Below the pieces are notes generated by a model, which was not told where the DNA came from, made no database searches, and saw nothing but the letters and a program-made list of their open reading frames with translations. A DNA stretch of 54,418 bases from Hymenobacter sp. ISL-91. GTDB taxonomy: Bacteria; Bacteroidota; Bacteroidia; Cytophagales; Hymenobacteraceae. The DNA lies in NCBI RefSeq assembly GCF_018613725.1, contig NZ_JAGGPS010000026.1, positions 149,760-204,177 on the forward strand, given 5' to 3'. Positions 25,772 to 33,974 of the stretch are shown piece by piece. Position 1 is the first letter of the stretch. Each line of letters starts with the position of its first letter. The position numbers were made by a program, and so were the translations under genes.

Positions 25772-25833
25772 CGCCAGTACCGCTACCCGCCCATAGCAAC
25801 CCGCGTTGCCGTGGGCGGGTAGCGGTACTGGCG
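25772..25833. terminator. Long hairpin between convergent acs and pyruvate kinase genes
   Basis: A perfect 21-bp stem, CGCCAGTACCGCTACCCGCC plus C (25772-25792), pairs with 25813-25833; the 20-base loop itself folds GCAAC/GTTGC. No T-tract follows on either strand, so it may block 3' exonucleases or convergent transcription, not act as a classical terminator. A partly similar GGGTAGCGGTGCTGG word occurs after the symporter gene near 17899. Confidence 0.7.
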
Positions 25834-25874
25834 TTGGAAGAAAAGAAGCGTGGCAGATCAGGTCCTGAGTCCTG

Positions 25875-27758
25875 CTATGCGGGCTGCTCCGGGCGCCACA
25901 GGCCGGCGACGTGCAGGCTGCGCAGGAGGGTGTTTTTTTTGCTCTGGTGGGCCTCCATGCGTCCCAGAATGCCGGTCAGTGTCTGCACCGCAGCTACAAT
26001 GCGGGGCCCTTTGTTGAGCATCACGCACTCGGCCCGGCTGCCCATGGCGGCATCGGTAATTTCGGCCCGCGCCGGCATACCGCCGCTGGCCAGGCTCTCG
26101 AGCACCTGCGTGGCCCAGATAGCGGGGATGTGCGCCGCTTCGCAGAGCCAGAGTATTTCTTCCTGCACCTCGGCCAGCCGCTCGAAGCCGCATTCCACTG
26201 CCAGGTCGCCGCGGGCAATCATCACGCCGCAGCTTTCGTCCTGCATAGCGCGCAGCAACAGGGCGGGGAGCTGCTCGAATGCCCGCCGGGTTTCAATTTT
26301 AAGCACGATGGGCAGCTCCCGGTCGGTGAGGCGGCGCAGGTGCTGGCGCAGCAGCGTTACGTCCGCGGGGCTGTTGACGAAGGAAAGCTGCACGACATCG
26401 GCGTGCTGAGCTACAAAGATCAGGTGCTGCAAATCAGTTTCCGTAAGGGCCGGAATGGAAAGCTGGCTGTCGGGCAGGTTGATGCCTTTGTCGTTGCGCA
26501 GCTTGTCGCCTTCGGCGCGGGCCTGCACTATGCGCACCTGCACCTGCTGCTCGTCAACGTGCTCCACCACGCCCCCAATTTTGCCGTCGTCGAACCAGAT
26601 CCGCTCACCCGGCTGCACCGCATCGAATACCGCGGGCAGGGTGCAGCCGATAACGGCCGGTCCGGCCCTGGCAGCGGCCGTTGGGCAAGCGGCAGCCAGT
26701 TCGCCAAGGGTGCTACCAGCAAGGAGCTGGCGGCTGAGCCGCAGCTGGTCGTTGGGGCGCAGCAGCAGAAACGAAGACCTGGCGGCTAGCCCATGCGGGC
26801 TGGCCTGCGCCCCGGTAGGCCCGGCAAAAACGGTGGTAGGAGTGATGTACGCCGTTTTGTGCAACTCTGCCCAGCACCCGTTCGGCTCCACATGCACTAC
26901 GCGCAACTCTCGCCGGGCTCCGCGCGCATCCTCAAACGATACGCGGCTACCTGCAACCAAACCCTGCAGCCAGGCCACCGGAAAGGCCAGCGTGGCGGCC
27001 GTGACCGGGTGCTGCCGAACTGCCAGCCACAGGCGGGCGGGGGCTGTTACCCGGCCCAGAGCATCGCGCTTAGGCTTTACCTTCAGCACGGCCGGTGCGG
27101 GCGGCAGGCCCTGGGTGCGCAGCTTGGGGCCGGCCAGGTCCATGCTTACCCGGCAGGTTTTGCCCAGCTCCTGCTCGGCGCGCCGCAGGTGGGCAATCAT
27201 CTGGCCCCAGGCAGTGGCGTCGTCGTGGGCGCAGTTGATGCGCATGCAGTTCATACCTTCGCGCAGCAGGTTGCGCACCAGCTCGTAGTTGCCGGCCGCC
27301 TCGCCGGGCATGGTTACCATAATCCGGACGTTGTGCGCCGCCGGTGCCGGGCCCAGGCAGGCGCTGCTGTGTGCGGCCAATAGGCGCGGGCCGCCTTCAA
27401 AATCGGGGGCAGTTTCGGGAGAGGGGCCGGTGGCGGTTGGTGCCAGCAATGCCTGCACAATAGCCAGCACTGCTTCGACGGTGGCCAGCGCGTGGGCTTC
27501 GGCCCGGCCCAACGACGAGAGGCCCAGTGCAGCAAGCCGTTGCTGCAGGTCGCGCCGGTCGTGCCGGCGCAGGGCCAGATAGTGCAGTAGGTTGCGGGCA
27601 CTGGCCCGGAAGTTAGGGTGCACGGCCTGCAGCTGCTCGGTGGCCTGCTCGGCCAGCTGCAGCATGTCGGTGCGCAGCGTGGTCAGCTCAGCCAGCAGCT
27701 CAGCCAAGGCGGGCGCGTGGCGTTGGGCATAGGAGGAGGGCTGGCTAAGTTCAGGCAT
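25875..27758 (-). CDS. Atypical pyruvate kinase
   Basis: A 627-residue pyruvate-kinase-like enzyme. Residues 1-135 are a helical, Leu/Gln-rich extension not found in classical PykA/PykF. From 143 on, the A/B-domain motifs appear in altered form: VRIMVTMPGEAAGNY, G168-M-N-C-M-R-I-N, DLAGPKLRT (207-215), FDDGKIGGVV, KGINLPDSQLSIPALTETD, LKIETRRAF with the catalytic Lys, MIARGDLAVE and ATQVLESL. The usual MLSGETA block is VMLNKGP, and the chain ends soon after, so the regulatory C-domain is absent. The reaction is probably phosphoenolpyruvate plus ADP to pyruvate, or its reverse. Last gene of a likely operon with two universal stress proteins. Confidence 0.82.
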   Translation of the reverse strand: MPELSQPSSYAQRHAPALAELLAELTTLRTDMLQLAEQATEQLQAVHPNFRASARNLLHYLALRRHDRRDLQQRLAALGLSSLGRAEAHALATVEAVLAIVQALLAPTATGPSPETAPDFEGGPRLLAAHSSACLGPAPAAHNVRIMVTMPGEAAGNYELVRNLLREGMNCMRINCAHDDATAWGQMIAHLRRAEQELGKTCRVSMDLAGPKLRTQGLPPAPAVLKVKPKRDALGRVTAPARLWLAVRQHPVTAATLAFPVAWLQGLVAGSRVSFEDARGARRELRVVHVEPNGCWAELHKTAYITPTTVFAGPTGAQASPHGLAARSSFLLLRPNDQLRLSRQLLAGSTLGELAAACPTAAARAGPAVIGCTLPAVFDAVQPGERIWFDDGKIGGVVEHVDEQQVQVRIVQARAEGDKLRNDKGINLPDSQLSIPALTETDLQHLIFVAQHADVVQLSFVNSPADVTLLRQHLRRLTDRELPIVLKIETRRAFEQLPALLLRAMQDESCGVMIARGDLAVECGFERLAEVQEEILWLCEAAHIPAIWATQVLESLASGGMPARAEITDAAMGSRAECVMLNKGPRIVAAVQTLTGILGRMEAHQSKKNTLLRSLHVAGLWRPEQPA

Positions 27759-27829
27759 AAGAAAGCAGCGTATAACTGCGGATACCGGAAGTGGTGAGGG
27801 CGGAAAGCAGGGCAGCCGCCGGTGCTGTA

Positions 27830-28693
27830 TCAGCTCATGGAGGGCATCCAGTCGGGTACGCCCGGGGCGTGGGCGGGCAGCAGCAGTACGGGTACCGGAC
27901 AGCCGCGCAGCACCTGCGCCGTTACGCTACGATGGAACAGCCGGCCCAGAAAGCTGCGGGGCCGCGCAATCAGCACCAGCAAATCGGCCTGTAGCTCGGC
28001 CCGGGCCCGCAGAATGTCAGCGGCCGGGTCGGCGTCGTCGTTGTAGAGGTGCGGTGCGGTGGCAGTGGGCAGCAGCTGGCGCAGCGGCTCGGCCAACCGC
28101 GCATACTGCTCTACCGGCTCTGCCGCCCCGCCCAAAGCCGCCCGGACATGTACCACCGAAAACGTGGCTTGCCAGCTCGCCAGCAGCGGAGCCAGGGCCA
28201 GCGCGGCTTCCCCTAATACGAAATGCTCGCCATCGACGGCGACCAGTACACGGCGCGGCAGATTGGGCGGCGGGCCGGCTTCGGGCACCAGTAGCAGCGG
28301 ACGGTGTGTGCCCCGCAGCACTGGCAGGGCTTGGTTGTGCAGCAGCTGATCCAGCAGGCCCGGCTCGGCGCTCAGGCCCATGGCCAATAATAGTGGCCGG
28401 AAACGGGCAATAGCCTGCTGTACGGCGTTGGCCAGGGGAGGCATCAGCACCCAGGCACCGACTGCTGTGGGCAACTCTTCGGCCAACTCCTGCAGGGCGG
28501 CGTCGGCGTCGGCCTGCAACCGTTCCACGTAGGGCATCGGAACAAACGCCAGCTCCGACGACAGCACCGGTGCCTGGCAGACGTTGACCAGCTCCAGCCG
28601 TACCTGCCGCGGCGCGCCCAGCAGGGCCGCGTAGTGCGCAGCACGCGCGGCGCCGGCCGACAGATCGACAAAGACAACAAAGCAGGACTGCAT
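27830..28693 (-). CDS. Tandem-domain universal stress protein 2
   Basis: A 287-residue protein with two UspA-like folds (about 1-140 and 145-287). The second repeat opens with PRRVLVAVDGEHFVLGEAALALAP and ends with DLLVLIARPRSFLGRLFHRSVTAQVL..CPVPVLLLPA. In ATP-binding UspA proteins that last block reads G-x2-G-x9-G-S/T; here the glycines are replaced (ARPRSFLGRLFHRSV), which suggests no canonical ATP binding. It ends 71 bases before the pyruvate kinase gene and starts 41 bases after its paralogue, all on the minus strand. Stress or redox function is inferred from the family. Confidence 0.82.
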   Translation of the reverse strand: MQSCFVVFVDLSAGAARAAHYAALLGAPRQVRLELVNVCQAPVLSSELAFVPMPYVERLQADADAALQELAEELPTAVGAWVLMPPLANAVQQAIARFRPLLLAMGLSAEPGLLDQLLHNQALPVLRGTHRPLLLVPEAGPPPNLPRRVLVAVDGEHFVLGEAALALAPLLASWQATFSVVHVRAALGGAAEPVEQYARLAEPLRQLLPTATAPHLYNDDADPAADILRARAELQADLLVLIARPRSFLGRLFHRSVTAQVLRGCPVPVLLLPAHAPGVPDWMPSMS

Positions 28694-28734
28694 GACGAAT
28701 CAGAGCAAAAGTTTACGGACTCGATTGTAAAAAC

Positions 28735-29553
28735 TTACTCCCTGGCGGGTAGCACCAGCACCGGAATTGTGCTGCGCTCCATGAACTCGCTCGTGACACT
28801 GTGGTGAAACAGGCTGGCCAGCAGGCTGTGGGGGCGGGCAATTACAACCAGTAGGTCGGCCTGCTGCCGGGCCGCTTCGGCCAGCACCCCATCTGCCGCC
28901 GACAGATCGGCCACTTCGGAAACCTGGCCAACGGCCGCCTCATCGGCTATGTTGCTGGCAGCTATGCTTTCCAGAATGGTATCGGTTCCCAGGGGAGCGT
29001 GGCCGCTGTCGGTCACCCGCACTACGTTCAGAGTACCGCCCGACAGGCTTAGCAACCGCCGGATAATGTCCTGGTAATGGTGCAGCACAAACCGTTGCCC
29101 ATCGACGGCTAGGAGTAGGCGGCGGGGTAGTCCGCTGGTAGGCGTTAGGGCCGGCACCAGCAGCAGCGGGTAAGGAACGGTGCTGAGCAGCGTTTTGGCC
29201 GTGTCGACCATTACTTGCAGCGGTGTGCCGGGCCCACCAGGCGCCCCCAGCACCAGCAACAGCGGATTATGCTGAAGCACAGCGGCGCGCACGGCCTCGG
29301 GCAACTCCCGCTCCGATATTTCTACCTGAGTGGATACGGACTGCGTTGCGGCCAGCCGTTGCAACGCCTGCTTGGTGACCAAGGCATCGACGGGCACGTA
29401 GGCCGGGTCGTCGACGGGGGCCAGCAGGGCATCGTAGCGGGCGTGCAGCAGTACCAGCGCTGCCTGCAGAGGCCCGGCCAGCCCGGCAGCATACGCCAGC
29501 GCGCTGTTGGGGGCGGCATAAGAATCGGTGAGTACCAGGAAAGGCGAAACCAT
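28735..29553 (-). CDS. Tandem-domain universal stress protein 1
   Basis: A 272-residue paralogue of the next gene with the same double-UspA layout. First domain: SPFLVLTDSYAAPNSALAYAAGLA. Second: PRRLLLAVDGQRFVLHHYQDI ... DLLVVIARPHSLLASLFHHSVTSEFM..STIPVLVLPARE. The G-x2-G glycines are again absent and the LFHxSVT signature is shared, so this is a distinct sub-branch. It is the first gene of the usp-usp-pyruvate kinase unit. The promoter must lie in 29554-29890, where I find no good TAnnTTTG box. Function inferred only from family. Confidence 0.82.
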   Translation of the reverse strand: MVSPFLVLTDSYAAPNSALAYAAGLAGPLQAALVLLHARYDALLAPVDDPAYVPVDALVTKQALQRLAATQSVSTQVEISERELPEAVRAAVLQHNPLLLVLGAPGGPGTPLQVMVDTAKTLLSTVPYPLLLVPALTPTSGLPRRLLLAVDGQRFVLHHYQDIIRRLLSLSGGTLNVVRVTDSGHAPLGTDTILESIAASNIADEAAVGQVSEVADLSAADGVLAEAARQQADLLVVIARPHSLLASLFHHSVTSEFMERSTIPVLVLPARE

Positions 29554-29890
29554 AGTGGGAGAAAATTGCAGGTGGAATAAGGCGCTACCAGAGTTGTTCG
29601 CTTATCAAAAAGACCTTAACAAGCAGCTGGCAGTGGCTTTAGGAAATGGGGAAGGTGCCCAGGAGCGCGGAACCCATCCAGATACAAACAGCTGAGCAAA
29701 CAGGGCTGCAACGGCGAGCAGGCAACTGGCCGGCAACCGCACCGGGGCGGGGAAAGGACTTCCGGGAGCAGGGGTAGGCCCGGGCAGACACGCTGGCTGG
29801 CCTGATATCCTGAATATACGATATTAACTGGATAAACGACGGTGGCCCAGTCTGTAAGCGGCTTCTGTTGGTGGGTGAAGCTCAAACCGA
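29554..29890. other. Gene-free region upstream of the usp operon
   Basis: About 340 bases with no convincing gene. A 96-codon open frame on the minus strand begins at a TTG inside a terminator hairpin and has no conserved features, so it is not called. The stretch should carry the usp operon promoter. Confidence 0.4.
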
Positions 29891-29926
29891 AAAGAGTGCC
29901 GGCCAACCGGCCGGCACTCTTTAAAA
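29891..29926. terminator. Bidirectional intrinsic terminator
   Basis: A perfect 14-bp stem, AAAGAGTGCCGGCC (29891-29904) / GGCCGGCACTCTTT (29909-29922), with an AACC loop and T-runs on both strands. It lies downstream of the minus-strand gene ending at 30139 and probably ends that transcript before the usp operon. Confidence 0.85.
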
Positions 29927-29931
29927 ATATC

Positions 29932-30082
29932 GAAGCTGTTTAGGAAGTCTGAAAATTCAAGATTGGACGTCATGCTGAGCTTGTCGAAGCATCTCTCCCG
30001 CTTCGTCAGGTTCGTTTAATGAAGCGGTAGAGATGCTTCGACAAGCTCAGCATGACCGCCTGACGACTTCCTAAACAGCTTC
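29932..30082. repeat. REP/MITE-like palindrome E with outer 18-bp arms
   Basis: Outer arms GAAGCTGTTTAGGAAGTC (29932-29949) and GACTTCCTAAACAGCTTC (30065-30082) are perfect inverted repeats. They enclose a hairpin of the GTCATGCTGAGCTTGTCGAA family (29966-30060). At 151 bases with terminal inverted repeats, it is the most MITE-like member in the window. Confidence 0.82.
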
Positions 30083-30138
30083 ATCAAGTAATACGAAGGC
30101 AAATCAAAGGAGCCAATGCCCTCCGCGCCACTGTTGGT

Positions 30139-30687
30139 TTAGAATCGGCCCAGGTAGTCCTTTGTTTGGGGTTTGTTCTTCTTCTGCTTCTTGCTACCCG
30201 AAGAAAGCCACATGACCAGTCCCGCTGTAGCAGCACCTATAACAGCCATTTTGGTAATGAAGGCCGTGCGGTTGTACTTCCACTCCATATCGTAGCCTTT
30301 CTCAGCCCAGATGTTGGGTAGCTTGCCCTTGAATAGGTCCGTCACTACGCCCTCCACTACGTCTACGCGGTCGGCCATAATCAGCGGCAGCCAGTGCTTG
30401 TACTGGTTTTCACTGTACTTGAACGCCTGTCGGCGGATTACGCCGCTCAGGCCGCTGGGTGGGGCCGGCGTACCAAACACGGCCGATACTTTGGGTCGCT
30501 CAATCGACTTGAGCACTTCCTCGGTTACAGGCTGCAGGCTGTCGGGCCGACGTTTGGGAGTAGGGTCTTCGCCCACATTCATGCGCTTGCGCATGGGGTA
30601 AGTGGGGTCATTTTCGGGGTCGGCATCAATGCCCCAGCCCTTGATGGTTTTAGGGTCGATGCGGTTACTTACAGCGTTGTCTTTCAT
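30139..30687 (-). CDS. Hypothetical protein with single C-terminal membrane helix
   Basis: A 182-residue protein I do not recognise. The N-terminal 75 residues are polar and proline-rich (DPENDPTYPMRKRMNVGEDPTPKRRPDSLQP), probably disordered. The centre (LSGVIRRQAFKYSENQYKHWLPLIMADRVDVVEGVVTDLFKGKLPNIWAEKGY) looks folded. One hydrophobic helix (TKMAVIGAATAGLVMWLSS) is followed by a lysine-rich tail (KKQKKNKPQTK). This topology suggests a tail-anchored inner-membrane protein. It begins 12 bases after the alcohol dehydrogenase gene, so the two are almost certainly co-transcribed. The partnership is the main functional clue. Confidence 0.72.
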   Translation of the reverse strand: MKDNAVSNRIDPKTIKGWGIDADPENDPTYPMRKRMNVGEDPTPKRRPDSLQPVTEEVLKSIERPKVSAVFGTPAPPSGLSGVIRRQAFKYSENQYKHWLPLIMADRVDVVEGVVTDLFKGKLPNIWAEKGYDMEWKYNRTAFITKMAVIGAATAGLVMWLSSGSKKQKKNKPQTKDYLGRF

Positions 30688-30699
30688 GGCGAGGCGAGG

Positions 30700-31854
30700 T
30701 TACTGGGTGACGGTTGGGGGGATGAGCACGGTTTTGATGCAGTTGTCCAGCTTGGCGGAGAACATGCGGTAGCCGTCGGCCACCTCTTCCAGCGGCATGC
30801 GGTGCGTAATCAGGCCCTTGGGGTTCAGTACGCCGTTCTGTACGTGGTCAATCAGGCGTGGCAGCAGGCGCTTCACCGACGTTTGGTTGCCCCGAATGGT
30901 GAGGCCCTTGTTCATGGCGTTGCCAATGGGCACCAGGTTATCGGTGGGGCCATACACGCCCACAATCGATACCACGCCGCCCTTTTTTACGGCATTAATG
31001 GCCCAGTGCAACGCCGTGGCCGAGCCGGCCTGCAACAGCAGCTTGCGGCCCGTGATGGTTTGCATGGTGTTGCCGGCTGCTTCGGCTCCTACGGCGTCAA
31101 TCACGCAATCGGCTCCCATCCAATCGGTTTCCTTCTTGATGAATACCACCGGGTCGTTCATTTCCTTGAAATTGTAGGCCTCGCAATAAGCATAGTTGCG
31201 GGCAAATTCGAGGCGGTAGTCTTCCTGGTCGATGATGATGACGCGGCCCGCGCCAAACAGCCAGGCGCAACGGGCGGCCATGATGCCAATCGGCCCGGCC
31301 CCAAACACCACCACCGTGTCGCCGGTCTGGATACCGGCCATTTCGGCGGCCTGGTAGCCGGTTGGTACTACGTCGGTGAGCAGCACAGCATCATCGAGGT
31401 CCATATCGGCCGGAATGATAACCGGGCCCACGTTGGCGTAAGGTACGCGGGCGTATTCGGCCTGCCCACCATTGAAGCCGCCGGCCGTGTGCGAGTAGCC
31501 GTAAATGCCGCCAACCGCCGAAGCTTCGGTATTCGACTCGTGGCAGTTGCCGAACATGCCCTGCCGGCAGAAGTGGCACTCGCCGCAGGCAATGTTGAAA
31601 GGAATAATTACCCGGTCGCCCACTTTTACCTTGGTTACATCGGGGCCGGTTTCCACTATTTCGCCCACAAACTCGTGGCCGAAGGTGGAGCCCACGCGGG
31701 TGTCGGGCACGTTGCCGTTGTACAGGTGCAGGTCGGAGCCGCAAATGCAGGTTCTGAGCACCTTCACGATGGCGTCCTGGGGGTGCTGGATTTCCGGCAT
31801 GGGTTTCTGCACGGCGCGGACCCGCTTGGGGCCCCGGTAGTCCATTGCTAACAT
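30700..31854 (-). CDS. Zinc-dependent medium-chain alcohol dehydrogenase
   Basis: A 384-residue MDR-family dehydrogenase close to the glutathione-independent formaldehyde dehydrogenase / threonine dehydrogenase branch. Catalytic zinc residues C38 (CICGSDLH) and H60-E61 (GHEFVGEI) are present, as are the four structural-zinc cysteines C90, C93, C96 and C104. The Rossmann motif is VVFGAGPIGIMAARCAW, followed by an acidic IIIDQEDYR that suggests NAD, not NADP. The start at 31854 (MLAMDYRG) is preferred; an in-frame ATG lies 13 codons upstream and another at 31845. It overlaps no neighbour and leads the hypothetical membrane protein gene. The alcohol or aldehyde substrate is unknown. Confidence 0.88.
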   Translation of the reverse strand: MLAMDYRGPKRVRAVQKPMPEIQHPQDAIVKVLRTCICGSDLHLYNGNVPDTRVGSTFGHEFVGEIVETGPDVTKVKVGDRVIIPFNIACGECHFCRQGMFGNCHESNTEASAVGGIYGYSHTAGGFNGGQAEYARVPYANVGPVIIPADMDLDDAVLLTDVVPTGYQAAEMAGIQTGDTVVVFGAGPIGIMAARCAWLFGAGRVIIIDQEDYRLEFARNYAYCEAYNFKEMNDPVVFIKKETDWMGADCVIDAVGAEAAGNTMQTITGRKLLLQAGSATALHWAINAVKKGGVVSIVGVYGPTDNLVPIGNAMNKGLTIRGNQTSVKRLLPRLIDHVQNGVLNPKGLITHRMPLEEVADGYRMFSAKLDNCIKTVLIPPTVTQ

Positions 31855-32178
31855 AGAAATTTTGGAAAGGATATGGAGGAGTGAAACTGGCAAATACCCG
31901 GGTCAGGGGCAAAACGACGGCCGCTCGCAACCCCGGTATTCACCCAATCGTTTACCCCGGGCCCTGCCAGAAGGTTGTTACGGTGGCGCTTGAAAATGCC
32001 AGCGAGCAAAAAACAATAAGCCAGCAAACAGCGCGGAGCCGAATCGGTGCTACCGGGTGGTAGACGATTCGGCTCCGTTCTTTTTTTCGCTACGTGTCCT
32101 GTGCAGTCAGCAACAACAGGCGTAGCTGGTGCTTAGCGGGCCGTTGGTTTGCGCTACTGCCGCCTTGTGGCAGTGCCG
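31855..32178. other. Gene-free region between fahA and the dehydrogenase gene
   Basis: About 320 bases with no conserved frame. It must hold the dehydrogenase promoter on the minus strand and contains a strong plus-strand terminator (32034-32088) that serves no annotated plus-strand gene. A 60-codon plus-strand frame from a GTG at 31881 exists but looks unremarkable. Confidence 0.4.
32034..32088 (+). terminator. Orphan plus-strand intrinsic terminator
   Basis: Outer stem CGGAGCCGAATCG (32034-32046) / CGATTCGGCTCCG (32065-32077), an inner CTACC/GGTAG hairpin, then TTCTTTTTTT. The T-tract is on the plus strand only, although both flanking genes are on the minus strand. Confidence 0.8.
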
Positions 32179-33471
32179 TTAGAAATCCAGGCTGGGTGCC
32201 GGCAGTACCTTGCCCGTTACCTCACCGAAACCGATACGGACGCCGTCCTTTTCGGCAAAACCACGCATGGTTACCCGGTCGCCATCCTGCAAAAACTTGC
32301 GCTCCGTGCCATCGGCCAGCGGCACGGGGCGGGTGCCCTTCCAGGACAGCTCCAGCATCGAGCCCAGCGAGTCGGGCGTGGTGCCCGAAATGGTGCCCGA
32401 GGCGTACAGGTCGCCGATTTGCTGGTTGCAGCCGTTGGAAGCGTGGTGGGTGAGCTGCTGGGCCATGCTCCAGTACATGAGCCCGAAATTGGCATACGAA
32501 ACGGCCGTTTCGGGCCCGCCGTCGGGCTGGATAGTGACTTCCAGGTTGACGTCAAAGTTGTGGTTGCCGGTCTGGCGCAGGTACAGCAGCGGCTCGGGCT
32601 CCTGCACCGGCCCGGGAATGCGGAACGGCTCCAGCGCATCGAGCGTGACCACCCAGGGCGCCACGCTGCTGCCGAAGCTTTTGCCCAGAAACGGCCCCAA
32701 TGGCACGTACTCCCAGCTCTGAATGTCGCGGGCGCTCCAGTCGTTGAACAGCATCAGCCCGAAAATGTAGTCCTCGGCGCTCTGCACCGACAGCGTGTCG
32801 CCGAGCGCGGTGGGGCGGCCCACCACAAAGGCCATTTCCAGCTCAAAATCGAGCTGCTGGCTGGGACCGAAGGTGGGCGCCGCCGCATCGGGGGCCTTGC
32901 GCTGGCCGTTGGGCCGCCGGATGTCGGTGCCGCTAACCACAATGGAGCTGGCCCGGCCGTGGTAGCCAATGGGAATATGGCGCCAGTTGGGCAGCAGCGC
33001 GTTGTTGGGGTCGCGGAACATGGTGCCCACGTTGGTGGCGTGCTCAATGCTGGAGTAAAAATCGGTGTAGTTCTGAGGCTTGATGGGGCGCAGCATCTGT
33101 ACGGCATCCTGGCGTAGCAGGCACTCGCGCATGGCTTCGGGCTGGTCGCGCAGGGTGGGGTTGTCGTGGCGCAGCAGCTCGCTTAGGCGTTGGCGCACGG
33201 CGCGCCACGCCGGCCGGCCCAAGGCAATAAACTGGTTGAGGCTGCGCCGCCGAAACACCTTGGGCATTTTGGCGCCCAGCTCCAGATCTTCAAAATAACC
33301 GAACTGGGCCACGGCGTACAGGTCGAGCACGTACTCGCCGATAGCCACACCCAGCCGCGGGCCCCGCTCGGGCGTTTCGAACACGCCAAACGGCAGGTTT
33401 TGAATGGGAAAGTCGCTGGTGGGGGCAATGTCAATCCAGGAGCGCAGGGCGGGGTCGTTGGGGTTGGGCAT
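32179..33471 (-). CDS. fahA: Fumarylacetoacetase
   Basis: A 430-residue fumarylacetoacetate hydrolase, the last step of tyrosine/phenylalanine breakdown, giving fumarate and acetoacetate. Visible active-site landmarks are YTDFYSSIEHATNVGTMFR (D137, H144), the IGYHGRASS loop (170-176), DFELEMAF with metal-binding glutamates, FNDWSARDIQ, GKSFGSSVAPWV, and the C-terminal GTISG. Length matches the eukaryote-like long form. None of the other tyrosine-degradation genes (homogentisate dioxygenase, HPPD) is adjacent. A TACCTTTG -7 box lies about 28 bases before the ATG. It is followed, in its own direction, by the orphan terminator on the opposite strand. Confidence 0.95.
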   Translation of the reverse strand: MPNPNDPALRSWIDIAPTSDFPIQNLPFGVFETPERGPRLGVAIGEYVLDLYAVAQFGYFEDLELGAKMPKVFRRRSLNQFIALGRPAWRAVRQRLSELLRHDNPTLRDQPEAMRECLLRQDAVQMLRPIKPQNYTDFYSSIEHATNVGTMFRDPNNALLPNWRHIPIGYHGRASSIVVSGTDIRRPNGQRKAPDAAAPTFGPSQQLDFELEMAFVVGRPTALGDTLSVQSAEDYIFGLMLFNDWSARDIQSWEYVPLGPFLGKSFGSSVAPWVVTLDALEPFRIPGPVQEPEPLLYLRQTGNHNFDVNLEVTIQPDGGPETAVSYANFGLMYWSMAQQLTHHASNGCNQQIGDLYASGTISGTTPDSLGSMLELSWKGTRPVPLADGTERKFLQDGDRVTMRGFAEKDGVRIGFGEVTGKVLPAPSLDF

Positions 33472-33498
33472 AGGGCGGAGTGGTTAGTGGATAAGGAG

Positions 33499-33506
33499 CA
33501 AAGGTA
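33499..33506 (-). promoter_or_regulatory. Candidate -7 box of fahA
   Basis: TACCTTTG read on the minus strand, an exact TAnnTTTG match, about 28 bases before the fahA start. No TTTG is found at the proper 19-base spacing upstream, so the -33 element is weak or absent. Confidence 0.5.
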
Positions 33507-33566
33507 GCCTGCCAAAGCCAACAGGCGGCGAATGAGCCGAGAGGCCGGGCAAGCGGGACTGAGCAG

Positions 33567-33974
33567 CTAAGGACCGGTTGTGCCCCACCGCCAGCACCAT
33601 TCCAGGCCGCATCCAAGCAGCACCCCCGCGCCGTAACACAGCACATCCGACCAAAGGAAGCCGAACCCCAGTACCAGACCACCCAAAGTGGTAGCGCGGA
33701 GAGCGTTAAGCCAGGGAGCCTGATACAGCTGACTGATTTCGACGGCTACGGCCAAACCGAAGGCCCAACGCCCCGCCCGCCCCACCGGCCAGCGGGGCTG
33801 CGCCAGGGTCATCAGCCAGAAAACCAGCAGTGCCCAGAGCGTATCGCCGGCGTACGCGGCCAGCCAGGCCGGCAGGGCGGGGGCGTAATGCCGGGAGCCC
33901 AGACCCAGCAGCCCCGTGAGCAGGGCTAGCGCCAGCAGCCGGAGCTGGCGAGTAGAAAAGCTAAAGGCGGGGCG
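33567..33974 (-). CDS. DUF2809 membrane protein with blocked start
   Basis: A small integral membrane protein of the DUF2809 family: RLLALALLTGLLGLGSR, PAWLAAYAGDTLWALLVFWL, VEISQLYQAPWLNALRATTLG, GFLWSDVLCYGAGVLLG. These cover the family's full length in one frame. The first in-frame ATG downstream is at 33812, which would remove the first two helices. Upstream, ATG-CTG-CCT at 33986-33978 is followed directly by an in-frame TAA (33977-33975), then the family sequence. The gene either starts at a non-ATG codon, makes a short form from 33812, or has been inactivated by this stop. Function of the family is unknown. Confidence 0.68.
   Translation of the reverse strand, partial: RPAFSFSTRQLRLLALALLTGLLGLGSRHYAPALPAWLAAYAGDTLWALLVFWLMTLAQPRWPVGRAGRWAFGLAVAVEISQLYQAPWLNALRATTLGGLVLGFGFLWSDVLCYGAGVLLGCGLEWCWRWGTTGP

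Noticed and set aside
29616..29906. 96-codon minus-strand frame before the usp operon
   Set aside because: It starts with TTG inside a perfect terminator hairpin, is Cys/Pro-rich without motif, and has no plausible upstream signals.
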